Assembly (NCBI RefSeq): GCF_001544695.2
Contig: NZ_FCOM02000030.1
Span: 1 to 64,000, forward strand
DNA length: 64,000 nucleotides
From: Caballeronia arvi
GTDB taxonomy: Bacteria > Pseudomonadota > Gammaproteobacteria > Burkholderiales > Burkholderiaceae
Direction: 5' to 3'
Shown: positions 1 through 8,593 of the stretch, piece by piece
How positions within the stretch are numbered: position 1 is the stretch's first letter
Layout of the letters: each line of letters opens with the position of its first letter
The notes under the pieces: generated by a model
Database searches by the model: none
Seen by the model: only the letters and a program-made list of their open reading frames with translations
What the model was told of the DNA's origin: nothing
Program-made: the position numbers and the translations under genes

Positions 1-105
1 GCCCAGCTTCTAGGATCACGATGAGTGTCCTGACTGGAAGCTTCATCCGCCTTGCACACAAAAATTTGGACAGTCCCGTGCCGCGGCCGGCATGAAGTGC
101 TCAGG

Positions 106-200
106 CTAGGAAAAGCTGCTTTCTTTGGTGACTTTCTTTGCAGCAGCAAAGAAAGTTACCCCCGCCCCGGGGAGGGGCAGTGCTAATAAACCGATACGAA
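106..200. repeat. Interspersed hairpin repeat of Burkholderia type
   Basis: Two adjacent stem-loops. The first has 15-base arms (127-141 GGTGACTTTCTTTGC and 146-160, one mismatch) around a 4-base loop; the second pairs GCCCC 164-168 with GGGGC 174-178. From memory, near-identical 'TTTCTTTG...CAAAGAAA' elements followed by a GC hairpin recur between genes in Burkholderia and Paraburkholderia genomes; that is recall, not a search. It lies just past the 3' end of mfd and may also end transcription. The outer limits are approximate. Bases 1-105 hold nothing I recognise. Confidence 0.6.
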
Positions 201-236
201 ATCAGGATTTCACGGCAGCCAAAACCAAAACAAACC

Positions 237-3200
237 TCACCTGGCGGCAACCGCCTGCCTCACCGGCCCCCCCAACGCCCGCAGCGTCTCCTTAACAGTA
301 GAAATCCTCACCGCAAGATCCAGACTCCGCGCTTCGATCCGCAACTTGTCCTGACCAGCCAGCTTGATGTGCTTATGCTTCTGCACCATCTCGATGATCT
401 TCATCCCATCGACAGGCGGATTCGGAATGAACTGCAGCGAGATGGACTGCTCTCCCGCATCGATCTTGGAAATGCCGAGCGGCTTCGCCGCCAGCCTCAA
501 CCGATGCGTCTCGACCAACGCATGCGCCTGCGGCGGCAGCTTGCCAAACCTGTCGACGAGCTCTTCGAGAATGCCATCGATCGCATCGCTCGATTCGCAG
601 TTCGCAAGACGCTTGTACAGCGACAGACGTTCCTGCACATCGCCGCAGTAATCGGCGGGCAGGATCGCGGGCGCGTGCAGGTTGATCTCCGTCGTCGCCG
701 CGAGCGGCGCGTTCAGATCCGGCTCGCGTCCTTCCTTCAACGCGCGCACGGCATCGTTCAGCATGTCGGTGTAAAGCTGGAAGCCGATCTCCTGAATTTC
801 GCCCGACTGCTTGTCGCCGAGCACTTCGCCCGTGCCGCGAATTTCGAGGTCGTGCATCGCGAGATAGAAGCCCGAGCCGAGTTCCTCCATCTGCTGGATC
901 GCCTCAAGCCGGCGCTGCGCCTGCTTCGTCAGCGACTGCGGATCGTGCACGAGCAAATACGCGTACGCCTGGTGATGCGAGCGCCCGACACGCCCGCGCA
1001 ACTGATGCAGCTGCGCGAGCCCGAACTTGTCCGAGCGATGCATGAGGATCGTGTTCGCGCTCGGCACGTCGATGCCGGTCTCGATGATCGTCGTGCACAA
1101 CAGCACGTTCGCGCGCTGCCCGACGAAATCGCGCATCACGCGTTCGAGTTCGCGCTCGTGCATCTGTCCATGCGCCACCGCGATGCGCGCCTCGGGCACG
1201 AGCGCTTCGAGCATCGTGCGACGGTTCTCGATCGTCTCGACTTCGTTGTGCAGGAAGTACACCTGGCCGCCGCGCTTGAGCTCACGTAGCATCGCCTCGC
1301 GGATCACGCCGTCTTCCTCGCGGCGCACGAAGGTCTTGATCGCGAGGCGCTTCTGCGGCGCGGTCGCGATCACCGAGAAGTCGCGCAGGCCTTCGAGCGC
1401 CATGCCGAGCGTGCGCGGAATCGGCGTCGCGGTGAGCGTGAGCACGTCGACCTCGGCGCGCAACGCCTTGAGCGCCTCCTTCTGCCGCACGCCGAAGCGA
1501 TGCTCCTCGTCGATGATCACGAGCCCGAGCCGCTTGAACTTCACATCGCTCGACAAGAGCTTGTGCGTGCCGATGACGATATCGATACTGCCTTCGTTGA
1601 TTTGCTGTATCGCGGTCGATACTTCCTTGCCGGTCTTGAAGCGCGACAGCTCCGCGATGCGCACGGGCCAGTCGGCGAAGCGGTCGGTGAAGGTCTGCGT
1701 GTGCTGCTCGGCGAGCAGCGTCGTAGGCGAAAGAATCGCGACCTGTTTGCCCGCCATCACCGCGATGAACGCGGCGCGCAACGCGACTTCCGTCTTGCCG
1801 AAACCGACGTCGCCGCACACGAGGCGGTCCATCGGCTTGCCGCTCGTCATGTCGCCGATGACCGATGCGATCGCCGCGGCCTGATCGGGCGTCTCTTCGA
1901 AGCCGAAGCTCTCCGCGAACTTCGTGTAGTCGCGCGGTTCGAGCTTGAACGCATAACCTTCGCGCGATGCGCGGCGTGCATACAGGTTCAGCAGTTCGGC
2001 GGCGGTATCGCGGATCTGCTGCGCGGCCTTGCGCTTCGCCTTCTCCCACTGGCCGGAGCCGAGCTGATGCAAGGGCGCGCTGTCCGGGTCCGCGCCGCTA
2101 TAGCGCGAGATGACGTGCAACTGCGCGACCGGCACGTACAGCTTCGCCTCGTTCTGATATTCGAGGTGCAGGAATTCGGTTTCGCCTTCGCCGAGATCCA
2201 TCGACACGAGGCCCATGTATCGGCCGATGCCATGCTGCGCATGCACGACTGGATCGCCGATTTTCAGCTCGGCTAAGTCGCGCACCATCGAATCGACGTT
2301 GCTCGCCTGTTCCTGCCGGCGTCGTCCGGCGCGGCGCGCGAGCGGCCCGTACAACTCGGTTTCGGTGACGATCGCGAGCTTCTCCGACGTCAACACGAAG
2401 CCGGTCGAAAGCGGCGCGATGCCGAGCGTGAACTTGCCGTCGCTCGTGAGCCATTCCTGGAACGTGTCGTGTGACTCGCCGCGCAGGCCGTTTTCGGCGA
2501 GCAATTGCTGAATCGTCTCGCGCCGTCCCGCAGATTCCGCGACGAGCATCACGCGGTTCTCCGTCTGCTCCAGATAATGGCGCAGCGCGAGCAGCGGTTC
2601 GTCGGCGTGACGGTCGATCGCGAGTCCGGGCAGCGGCAAAGCCCAGCCGCCTTCGGGCGTCGCCGGGAATTTGAGCTGCGCGAAAGGCTTTGCGAACGTG
2701 AAGAAATCGTCGTCGGACAGGAAAAGCCGGCGCGGTTCGAGCAGCGGGCGCTCGCGATCGTGCGAAAGGAAGTCGAAGCGCTGCTTCGTGTCGTGCGTGA
2801 AGCGCTTGATCGCAGCGTCCATGTCGCCGATGAACGCAAGCTGCGAGCCTTCGGGCAGATAGTGGAAGAGCGTCGCGGTTTCATCGAAGAAAAGGGGCAA
2901 ATAATATTCGATGCCCGCCGACGGCACGCCGTTGCCCATGTCCTTGTAAATCTGCGAGCGGCTCGGATCGCCTTCGAACGTTTCGCGCCAGCGGCTGCGA
3001 AAGGCCGTGCGTGCGGCTTCGTCGAACGGGAACTCTCGGCCCGGCAGCAGGCGCACGTCGCGCACCGGGTAGAGGCTGCGCTGCGTGTCGGGATCGAAGG
3101 CGCGGATCGAATCGACCTGATCGTCGAACAAGTCGATGCGATAGGGCAGCGGCGAGCCCATCGGATAAAGATCGATCAGCGAGCCGCGTACGCAATACTC

Positions 3201-3710
3201 GCCCGGCCGCACGACCTGGCTCACGTGCTCGTAGCCCGCCAGCGTCAGTTGCGCCTTGAGCTTCGCTTCGTCGAGGCGTTCGCCTTGCGTGAACGAAAAC
3301 GTGTAGGCCGCGAGAAACGATGCCGGCGGCATACGGTAAAGCGCCGTCGTTGCGGGCACGATGAGAATGTCGCAGCGTCCTTCGCCGAGATCGTGCAGGG
3401 TCGCGAGACGCTCGGACACGAGATCCTGATGCGGCGAGAACGTGTCGTAAGGCAGCGTCTCCCAGTCGGGCAGGAGGCGCACGCGCGCGTCCGGCGCGAA
3501 GTAGGGGATTTCGGCGGCGAGGCGCTGCGCATCGACGGCGCTCGCGGTGACGACCGTCAGGAGCGGCACGCTTTCCCGATGGGCGGCGTGATAGCGCGCG
3601 ATGGCGAGCGCATCGGAGGAGCCCGACGCGCCGTCGAAGGCGAAGCGCTGGCCCGCCTTCACGAGCGCGATGGGAGAACTGGACTGCGCTTTGACGGCTT
3701 TGGAGGACAT
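237..3710 (-). CDS. mfd: Transcription-repair coupling factor Mfd
   Basis: Superfamily 2 translocase of 1157 residues that removes RNA polymerase stalled at DNA lesions and recruits UvrA. The N-terminal third is the UvrB-like damage-recognition module. The CarD-like RNA-polymerase-interaction domain begins near residue 484 (IGDPVVHAQHG). Walker A is GDVGFGKT at 633-640 and the DEEH box is at 734-737; the helicase C-terminal half and TRCF domain follow. Length matches the family (about 1150). ATG at 3710. It is divergent from ispD, with 126 bases between mfd and the chosen ispD GTG. No defect seen. Confidence 0.97.
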   Translation of the reverse strand: MSSKAVKAQSSSPIALVKAGQRFAFDGASGSSDALAIARYHAAHRESVPLLTVVTASAVDAQRLAAEIPYFAPDARVRLLPDWETLPYDTFSPHQDLVSERLATLHDLGEGRCDILIVPATTALYRMPPASFLAAYTFSFTQGERLDEAKLKAQLTLAGYEHVSQVVRPGEYCVRGSLIDLYPMGSPLPYRIDLFDDQVDSIRAFDPDTQRSLYPVRDVRLLPGREFPFDEAARTAFRSRWRETFEGDPSRSQIYKDMGNGVPSAGIEYYLPLFFDETATLFHYLPEGSQLAFIGDMDAAIKRFTHDTKQRFDFLSHDRERPLLEPRRLFLSDDDFFTFAKPFAQLKFPATPEGGWALPLPGLAIDRHADEPLLALRHYLEQTENRVMLVAESAGRRETIQQLLAENGLRGESHDTFQEWLTSDGKFTLGIAPLSTGFVLTSEKLAIVTETELYGPLARRAGRRRQEQASNVDSMVRDLAELKIGDPVVHAQHGIGRYMGLVSMDLGEGETEFLHLEYQNEAKLYVPVAQLHVISRYSGADPDSAPLHQLGSGQWEKAKRKAAQQIRDTAAELLNLYARRASREGYAFKLEPRDYTKFAESFGFEETPDQAAAIASVIGDMTSGKPMDRLVCGDVGFGKTEVALRAAFIAVMAGKQVAILSPTTLLAEQHTQTFTDRFADWPVRIAELSRFKTGKEVSTAIQQINEGSIDIVIGTHKLLSSDVKFKRLGLVIIDEEHRFGVRQKEALKALRAEVDVLTLTATPIPRTLGMALEGLRDFSVIATAPQKRLAIKTFVRREEDGVIREAMLRELKRGGQVYFLHNEVETIENRRTMLEALVPEARIAVAHGQMHERELERVMRDFVGQRANVLLCTTIIETGIDVPSANTILMHRSDKFGLAQLHQLRGRVGRSHHQAYAYLLVHDPQSLTKQAQRRLEAIQQMEELGSGFYLAMHDLEIRGTGEVLGDKQSGEIQEIGFQLYTDMLNDAVRALKEGREPDLNAPLAATTEINLHAPAILPADYCGDVQERLSLYKRLANCESSDAIDGILEELVDRFGKLPPQAHALVETHRLRLAAKPLGISKIDAGEQSISLQFIPNPPVDGMKIIEMVQKHKHIKLAGQDKLRIEARSLDLAVRISTVKETLRALGGPVRQAVAAR

Positions 3711-3836
3711 AGGGTGTGCAGTGAACCGTCCGTGCGCGACACCGGAAACGGTGCGCCGGACGTGGTCGCGAAAGACGTATTATAAAATCCGGGCTTCAAC
3801 TTTGACTTGTCACCTCATTTACCCGCTCATTTGCCC

Positions 3837-4559
3837 GTGACCTCCCGCCTGTTTTCACTGATTCCCTGCGCCGGAACCGGCAGCCGGTCCGGCGCGCCGA
3901 TGCCCAAGCAATACCAGACGGTCGCGGGCCGCCCGATGCTCGCGTACACGCTCGCGGCGTTCGACGCGTGCTCCGAATTCTCGCAGACGCTCGTCGTGCT
4001 CGCACCGGACGACCATCATTTCGACGCCCGCCGCTTCGCCGGGCTGCGCTTCGCGGTGGAGCGCTGCGGCGGCGCCTCGCGGCAGGCGTCGGTGTACAAC
4101 GGGCTCGTCGCGCTCACGAACTTCGGCGCGCGCGACGACGACTGGGTGCTCGTGCACGACGCCGCGCGCCCCGGCATCACGCCGGCGCTGATCCGCAAGC
4201 TTGTCGCGGAACTGCGCGATGATGCGGTCGGCGGCATTCTCGCGCTGCCGGTCGCGGATACCTTGAAACGCGTCGCACCGAACATGCCCGATGCGCCGGG
4301 CAGCCACACGCGCATCGCCCGGACGGAATCGCGCGACGGTCTCTGGCAGGCGCAGACGCCGCAGATGTTCCGGCTCGGCATGCTGCGCGAAGCGATCGAG
4401 CGTGCGCGTCACGACGGCCACGACCTGACGGACGAAGCGAGCGCCATCGAATGGCTCGGGCACTCGCCGAAGCTGGTTCAGGGCAGCTTGCGCAACTTCA
4501 AGGTGACTTATCCGGAAGATTTCGCGCTGGCGGGCGCGATTCTTTCCGTGAAGCCCTAA
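3837..4559 (+). CDS. ispD: 2-C-methyl-D-erythritol 4-phosphate cytidylyltransferase IspD
   Basis: MEP-pathway enzyme that transfers CMP to methylerythritol phosphate. The nucleotide-binding start (LIPCAGTGSRSG, then MPKQY) is intact, as is the HDAARP motif. I chose GTG 3837, giving 240 residues starting TSRLFSLIPCAG as in relatives. An upstream in-frame TTG (3807) would add ten residues with no family counterpart. No strong Shine-Dalgarno is visible at either start. A TATTAT/TATAAA run at 3778-3786 could be the -10, but no convincing -35 precedes it. ispF follows after 30 bases, presumably co-transcribed. Confidence 0.95.
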   Translation: MTSRLFSLIPCAGTGSRSGAPMPKQYQTVAGRPMLAYTLAAFDACSEFSQTLVVLAPDDHHFDARRFAGLRFAVERCGGASRQASVYNGLVALTNFGARDDDWVLVHDAARPGITPALIRKLVAELRDDAVGGILALPVADTLKRVAPNMPDAPGSHTRIARTESRDGLWQAQTPQMFRLGMLREAIERARHDGHDLTDEASAIEWLGHSPKLVQGSLRNFKVTYPEDFALAGAILSVKP

Positions 4560-4589
4560 ACGCTTACTTTTACTGCAAGGTTTCGATCG

Positions 4590-5081
4590 ATGGATTTCAG
4601 AATCGGACAAGGGTACGACGTCCACCAACTCGTGGAAGGCCGCCCGCTCATCATCGGCGGCGTGACGATCCCTTATGAACGCGGGCTGCTCGGCCATTCC
4701 GACGCCGACGTGCTGCTGCACGCAATCACCGACGCGCTCTTCGGCGCGGCATCGCTCGGCGACATCGGGCGGCACTTTCCGGACACGGCGACCGAATTTG
4801 CGGGCGCGGACAGCCGCGTGTTGCTGCGCGAAGCCGTGAAGCGCGTGACGGAAGCGGGTTTTGCGATCGCGAACGTGGACAGCACGATCATCGCGCAGGC
4901 GCCGAAACTCGCGCCGCACATCGACGCGATGCGCGCGAACATCGCCGCCGATCTCGATCTTTCGATCGATCGCGTGAACGTGAAGGCCAAGACCAACGAG
5001 AAACTCGGTTATCTCGGCCGGAAAGAGGGCATCGAGGCGCAAGCCGCGGTGCTCTTGCGCCGCACGTCGATCGACCATTGA
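4590..5081 (+). CDS. ispF: 2-C-methyl-D-erythritol 2,4-cyclodiphosphate synthase IspF
   Basis: Converts CDP-methylerythritol 2-phosphate to the cyclodiphosphate, two steps after IspD. The protein has 163 residues, typical length. Zinc ligands correspond to Asp10 and His12 (GYDVH) and His44 (in HSDADVLLHA). The C-terminal NVKAKTNEKLGYLGRKEGI signature is present. ATG 4590 follows ispD by 30 bases. The gene converges on ahpD, with a short gap carrying a 9-base tandem repeat. Confidence 0.97.
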   Translation: MDFRIGQGYDVHQLVEGRPLIIGGVTIPYERGLLGHSDADVLLHAITDALFGAASLGDIGRHFPDTATEFAGADSRVLLREAVKRVTEAGFAIANVDSTIIAQAPKLAPHIDAMRANIAADLDLSIDRVNVKAKTNEKLGYLGRKEGIEAQAAVLLRRTSIDH

Positions 5082-5083
5082 GC

Positions 5084-5108
5084 GCGGCGTCTGCGGCGTC
5101 TGCGGCGT
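5084..5108. repeat. 9-bp tandem repeat, 2.8 copies
   Basis: GCGGCGTCT is repeated head to tail just after the ispF stop (5084-5092, 5093-5101, 5102-5108 partial), between the converging ends of ispF and ahpD. No function is evident. Confidence 0.6.
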
Positions 5109-5118
5109 TTCGAAGCGC

Positions 5119-5643
5119 TTATTTCCCTTCCGCTTCGATCGTCAGCGCGACCGCATTGATCACCGCCGCGATGCGGCCGACGTCGCGCAGTTGCGTCGTC
5201 GACATGCCTTCGGTCACGAGATTTTCGTAGTGCGATTTCACGCAGAAATGGCACTTGCCGATGATCGATGCCGCCAGCGCGTACATCTCGAAGCGCCGCT
5301 TGTCGACGCCGCCGTGCGACGCGTACGCGTTCATGCGCAGGCCCGCGGGCTGGGTCTTGAGATCGGCGTTGTCGGCCATCTCCAGATACGGATACCAGAC
5401 GTTGTTCATGCCCATCAGGGCGGCTGCGGTGAGCGCGGCATTCGTCTCTTCCGGCGAGAGCACGCCCGCATTGCGAATGATGCCGACGAGCTTCGTCGCC
5501 TTCGCGGCGAACGCGGCGGCCAGCGCGACGCCGACTGCGTCATCGCCTTCGAGCGACGAGCGGGCGATCGTGCCGTCGACGTTCAGGCGAATGTCCTTCG
5601 CGTAGTCGGGCACGAGTTCCTTGATCGCAGACAGGAATTCCAT
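5119..5643 (-). CDS. ahpD: Alkyl hydroperoxide reductase AhpD
   Basis: AhpD-fold disulfide reductase of 174 residues that recycles AhpC. The active-site CHFC gives Cys131 and Cys134, His138 follows, and Glu119 (RFEMYALA) completes the proton relay known from the mycobacterial protein. Strong Shine-Dalgarno AGGAG lies 7 bases before ATG 5643. It is downstream of ahpC on the same strand, separated by 88 bases that contain a stem-loop. The pairing with an AhpC carrying the CPC C-terminal motif suggests reduction through AhpD rather than AhpF. Confidence 0.96.
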   Translation of the reverse strand: MEFLSAIKELVPDYAKDIRLNVDGTIARSSLEGDDAVGVALAAAFAAKATKLVGIIRNAGVLSPEETNAALTAAALMGMNNVWYPYLEMADNADLKTQPAGLRMNAYASHGGVDKRRFEMYALAASIIGKCHFCVKSHYENLVTEGMSTTQLRDVGRIAAVINAVALTIEAEGK

Positions 5644-5670
5644 TGTTCTTCTCCTATTCGATGGCGTTAA

Positions 5671-5715
5671 AAAGCCCGCCAGCGCCGAGCATGGCTCGGC
5701 CGGATGGCGGGCTTT
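5671..5715 (-). terminator. Intercistronic hairpin between ahpC and ahpD
   Basis: Perfect 11-base outer arms (5671-5681 AAAGCCCGCCA and 5705-5715) enclose a second 6-base stem (5685-5690 / 5694-5699). On the minus strand the structure is followed by a T-run, so it reads as an intrinsic terminator behind ahpC. It would leave ahpD dependent on read-through or on its own promoter. Confidence 0.75.
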
Positions 5716-5731
5716 ACGGCACTAGGAACGC

Positions 5732-6280
5732 TTAGAGCGTCGCGCCGCCGACCGCGCGGTTGCACGGGCACAGTTCGTCCGTCTGCAAGCCGTCGAGAAT
5801 ACGCAGGACTTCCTCCGGGCTGCGGCCCACGTTCAGGTTGTTGACCGACACGTGCTGAATCACGTTGTCCGGATCGATGATGAACGTCGCGCGCAGCGCC
5901 ACGCCGGCTTCCTTGTCGCGCACGCCGAGCTGGTCGATGAGTTCGCCTTTCACGTCGCCGAACGCGTAGTGGTTCAGCTTGTTCAGATCCTTGTGCTCGC
6001 GGCGCCAGGCCAGCTTGACGAACTCGTTGTCGACGCTGCCGCCGAGCAGAACCGCGTCGCGGTCCTCGAAATCCTTCGCCAGCTTCGCGAACTCGACGAT
6101 TTCCGTCGGGCACACGAACGTGAAGTCCTTCGGATAGAAGTAGATGATCTTCCACTTGCCGGGAAAGGACTGCTCGGTGACTTCCTCGAAAGCGGACTGG
6201 CCGTTCTCTTCGTGATGGTTGAAACCCGGCTTCGCAGCGGTGACGGTGAATGCTTCGACTTTATCGCCAACGGTCTTCAT
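5732..6280 (-). CDS. ahpC: Peroxiredoxin AhpC (AhpD-linked type)
   Basis: Two-Cys peroxiredoxin of 182 residues that reduces hydrogen peroxide, organic hydroperoxides and peroxynitrite. The peroxidatic cysteine is Cys57 in FTFVCPTE. The C-terminus has two cysteines, Cys171 and Cys173, in ELCPCNR, the arrangement of mycobacterial AhpC, which is reduced by AhpD. This agrees with ahpD lying next downstream. Shine-Dalgarno AGGAG is 7 to 8 bases before ATG 6280. A candidate promoter with an inverted repeat lies about 110 bases upstream. No OxyR-like ATAG-N7-CTAT array was recognised. Confidence 0.96.
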   Translation of the reverse strand: MKTVGDKVEAFTVTAAKPGFNHHEENGQSAFEEVTEQSFPGKWKIIYFYPKDFTFVCPTEIVEFAKLAKDFEDRDAVLLGGSVDNEFVKLAWRREHKDLNKLNHYAFGDVKGELIDQLGVRDKEAGVALRATFIIDPDNVIQHVSVNNLNVGRSPEEVLRILDGLQTDELCPCNRAVGGATL

Positions 6281-6390
6281 TCAGGAACTCCTGGAATCGT
6301 TGAAAGGACGCGCTCCAATCAAACTACCGGATCGCCGTAACGCGCGCGTGACACTTTCGTGCCGAGGCCTGCTGCACGTGAGCCCGACTC

Positions 6391-6420
6391 ATCTTAAACC
6401 GATTTAAGCGATCGCCTCAA
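6391..6420 (-). promoter_or_regulatory. Candidate ahpC promoter with inverted repeat in the spacer
   Basis: Read on the minus strand: -35 TTGAGG (6415-6420), 18-base spacer, -10 TAAGAT (6391-6396); each matches four of six consensus bases. An inverted repeat with 6-base arms, CTTAAA-CCGA-TTTAAG (6393-6408), overlaps the -10 and the spacer and could be an operator. The resulting leader would be about 100 bases. Confidence 0.4.
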
Positions 6421-6428
6421 ACGGCGTT

Positions 6429-7793
6429 CTAGCCTTCGAAGCGCGCGCCGCCTTTCATCGGCGGGAAATCGATCGTGACCTCGAAACCGGGCAGGGGCGT
6501 GCGATTGCGCAGCCGCAGCGTGCCGCGTTGCCGCGTGACGAGCCGCTGCACGATCGCCATGCCAAGACCCGTGCCGTTCGCCTGCGTGCGCGCCGTATCG
6601 ACGCGATAGAACGGGCGCGTGATGAGCGCCACCTGATCGTCGGGGATGCCGCGGCCTTCGTCCATCACCGAGAGCTCGACCTTGCCGTGCGCCACGCGCG
6701 TCTGCAGCGTGATGCGCGCGATGTCGTCGTGTTCGCTGCGCCCGTACTTGCGCGCGTTTTCCAGCAAGTTGCCGACGACGCGGCGCGCGTCCGTCGGATC
6801 GCCTTCGATCACGGCGCCCTGCGCGAGATCGGTGCGCATCACGACGCCGTCGTCGGCCTGGAAGCGCACGGCGAGCTCGCTCGCGATCATCGAAAGATCG
6901 ACGGCTTCGGGCATGCGCTGCATCGGCCGCGCGTAATCCAGAAAGCGTCCGATGATCATGTCCATCTGCTCGATGTCGTCGATCATCGCGAGCTTGGTCG
7001 CTTCGTCCGACGGGCTCATTTCGGTTTCGAGACGCAGGCGCGCGAGCGGCGTGCGCAGATCGTGCGAAATGCCCGCGAGCATCAGCGCGCGATCCGCTTC
7101 GAGCTGTTCGAGATCCTGCACCATCTGGTTGAAGCTTCGATTGGTTTCCGCCGCAACGCCCATGCCGCGCTCGGGCAGACGCTCGGGCGATTGTCCCGAA
7201 CCAAGCTTGCGCGCCGCGAGCGCCAGCCGCGCGAACGGCCGGTTCACGAGACTCGTGATGAACGCCGCGCCGAACAGCGAGAGCGCCAGCGCGAAGACGC
7301 CCCAGCCGGCCCATTGCAGGCCGGTGACGGTGTCGAGCTGATCGCGGTCGAGGGCGACCCAGTAATCGTCGTCGTCGATCTTGAAGCTGATCCACACGCC
7401 GGGAATCTCGTTCACCGACTGCGCGATGATCGTCTCGTTGCCGAGCCGCCCGCGCACGTCGCGTTCGATGAGCCGGTTGAGCGATTCGTCGGGCTGCAGC
7501 TTGTATTTGTCGCTGGTTTCGCGCGGATACACGCGCACGCCCTCGTTGCTCTCCAGATCCTGAAGCAGCGCGCGGCGCAGATCGGGATCGGAATAGAGCA
7601 GGGCGGTGCGCGTGAGCTTGACCACGGCGACGAGCTGCAGCGCCACGCGTTGCGCGCGGGGCTCGCGCTCGATCACGCGAAAGCTCTGAAACCACGCCGT
7701 CAGACTGACGGCGATGAGCAGCGCGATCAGCGCGAAGGTTCGCCAGAACAGGCCGCCGAACGCGAGCGCCAGTAGCCGCCTGTCGATGCGCAT
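6429..7793 (-). CDS. envZ: EnvZ-type sensor histidine kinase
   Basis: Membrane sensor kinase of 454 residues, partner of the OmpR-type regulator upstream. Transmembrane helix 1 is at about 18-36, then a periplasmic domain of about 120 residues, helix 2 at about 160-180, HAMP, and the dimerisation domain with the phospho-acceptor His244 in GISHDLRTPLARLRLETEM, very close to the EnvZ box. The ATPase has its N box (NLLENARKYG), DEGRGIP and GTGLGMAIV. It follows the regulator gene after 60 bases. It could equally be named risS after the Bordetella orthologue; the stimulus is not visible in sequence. Confidence 0.9.
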   Translation of the reverse strand: MRIDRRLLALAFGGLFWRTFALIALLIAVSLTAWFQSFRVIEREPRAQRVALQLVAVVKLTRTALLYSDPDLRRALLQDLESNEGVRVYPRETSDKYKLQPDESLNRLIERDVRGRLGNETIIAQSVNEIPGVWISFKIDDDDYWVALDRDQLDTVTGLQWAGWGVFALALSLFGAAFITSLVNRPFARLALAARKLGSGQSPERLPERGMGVAAETNRSFNQMVQDLEQLEADRALMLAGISHDLRTPLARLRLETEMSPSDEATKLAMIDDIEQMDMIIGRFLDYARPMQRMPEAVDLSMIASELAVRFQADDGVVMRTDLAQGAVIEGDPTDARRVVGNLLENARKYGRSEHDDIARITLQTRVAHGKVELSVMDEGRGIPDDQVALITRPFYRVDTARTQANGTGLGMAIVQRLVTRQRGTLRLRNRTPLPGFEVTIDFPPMKGGARFEG

Positions 7794-7853
7794 GGGTCTG
7801 TCGGGCTCAGCTCTGTGAAGGGGATAAAGCGTGGTGAGACTCGCTCAAGTGAA

Positions 7854-8579
7854 TCAGGCAGCGCCGTCGGGAATGAAGACGTAGCCCAGGCCCCAGACGG
7901 TCTGGATGAAGCGCGGACTGCTGGGATCGGGCTCGATCAGCTTGCGCAGACGCGAAATCTGCACGTCGAGACTGCGATCGAAAACTTCGTACTCACGGCC
8001 GCGTGCCAGCTCCATCAGCTTTTCGCGCGAGAGCGGCTGACGCGGATGGCGCGCGAACACCTTCAGCACCGAAAACTCGCCGGTCGTCAGCGGAATTTCC
8101 TGGCCGTTCTTCGTGAGCGTGCGCGTCGCGAGATTCAATGCGAACTCGCCGAACTCGAACACTTCGGTGGTCTCGGACGGCGCGCCCGGCAATTCGGACG
8201 GCGTCTGACGACGCAGCACCGCGTGAATGCGCGCGACGAGCTCGCGCGGATTGAACGGCTTCGGCAGATAGTCGTCGGCGCCCATTTCGAGACCGACGAT
8301 GCGGTCGACATCTTCGCCCTTCGCGGTGAGCATGATGATCGGCGTGCGATCGTTGCTGCCGCGCAGACGCCGGCAGATGGAAAGACCATCTTCGCCGGGC
8401 AGCATCAGATCGAGCACGAGCAGATCGAAACGCTCGCGCACCCAGAGCTTGTTCATCGACGGCGCGTTTTCCGCGACGTACACGTTGAAGCCCTGTTCAC
8501 CGAGGTAGCGCCGCAGCAGATCGCGCAGGCGCGGATCGTCGTCGACTACGAGAATTTTTGAGGGGTTCTTGGTTTCCAT
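7854..8579 (-). CDS. ompR: OmpR-family response regulator
   Basis: 241-residue regulator with a receiver domain (acidic pair Asp13/Asp14, phospho-acceptor Asp57 in LVLDLMLPGEDG, Thr85, Lys107) and a winged-helix DNA-binding domain ending TVWGLGYVFIP. The PGEDGLSICRRLR and GLEMGADDYLPKPFNPREL stretches are nearly those of OmpR and of Bordetella RisA. It is first in a two-gene operon with the kinase. The sequence before ATG 8579 has no clear Shine-Dalgarno. Its upstream region holds palindromic elements that may serve autoregulation. Confidence 0.93.
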   Translation of the reverse strand: METKNPSKILVVDDDPRLRDLLRRYLGEQGFNVYVAENAPSMNKLWVRERFDLLVLDLMLPGEDGLSICRRLRGSNDRTPIIMLTAKGEDVDRIVGLEMGADDYLPKPFNPRELVARIHAVLRRQTPSELPGAPSETTEVFEFGEFALNLATRTLTKNGQEIPLTTGEFSVLKVFARHPRQPLSREKLMELARGREYEVFDRSLDVQISRLRKLIEPDPSSPRFIQTVWGLGYVFIPDGAA

Positions 8580-8593
8580 GAGGGCATCTTAGC

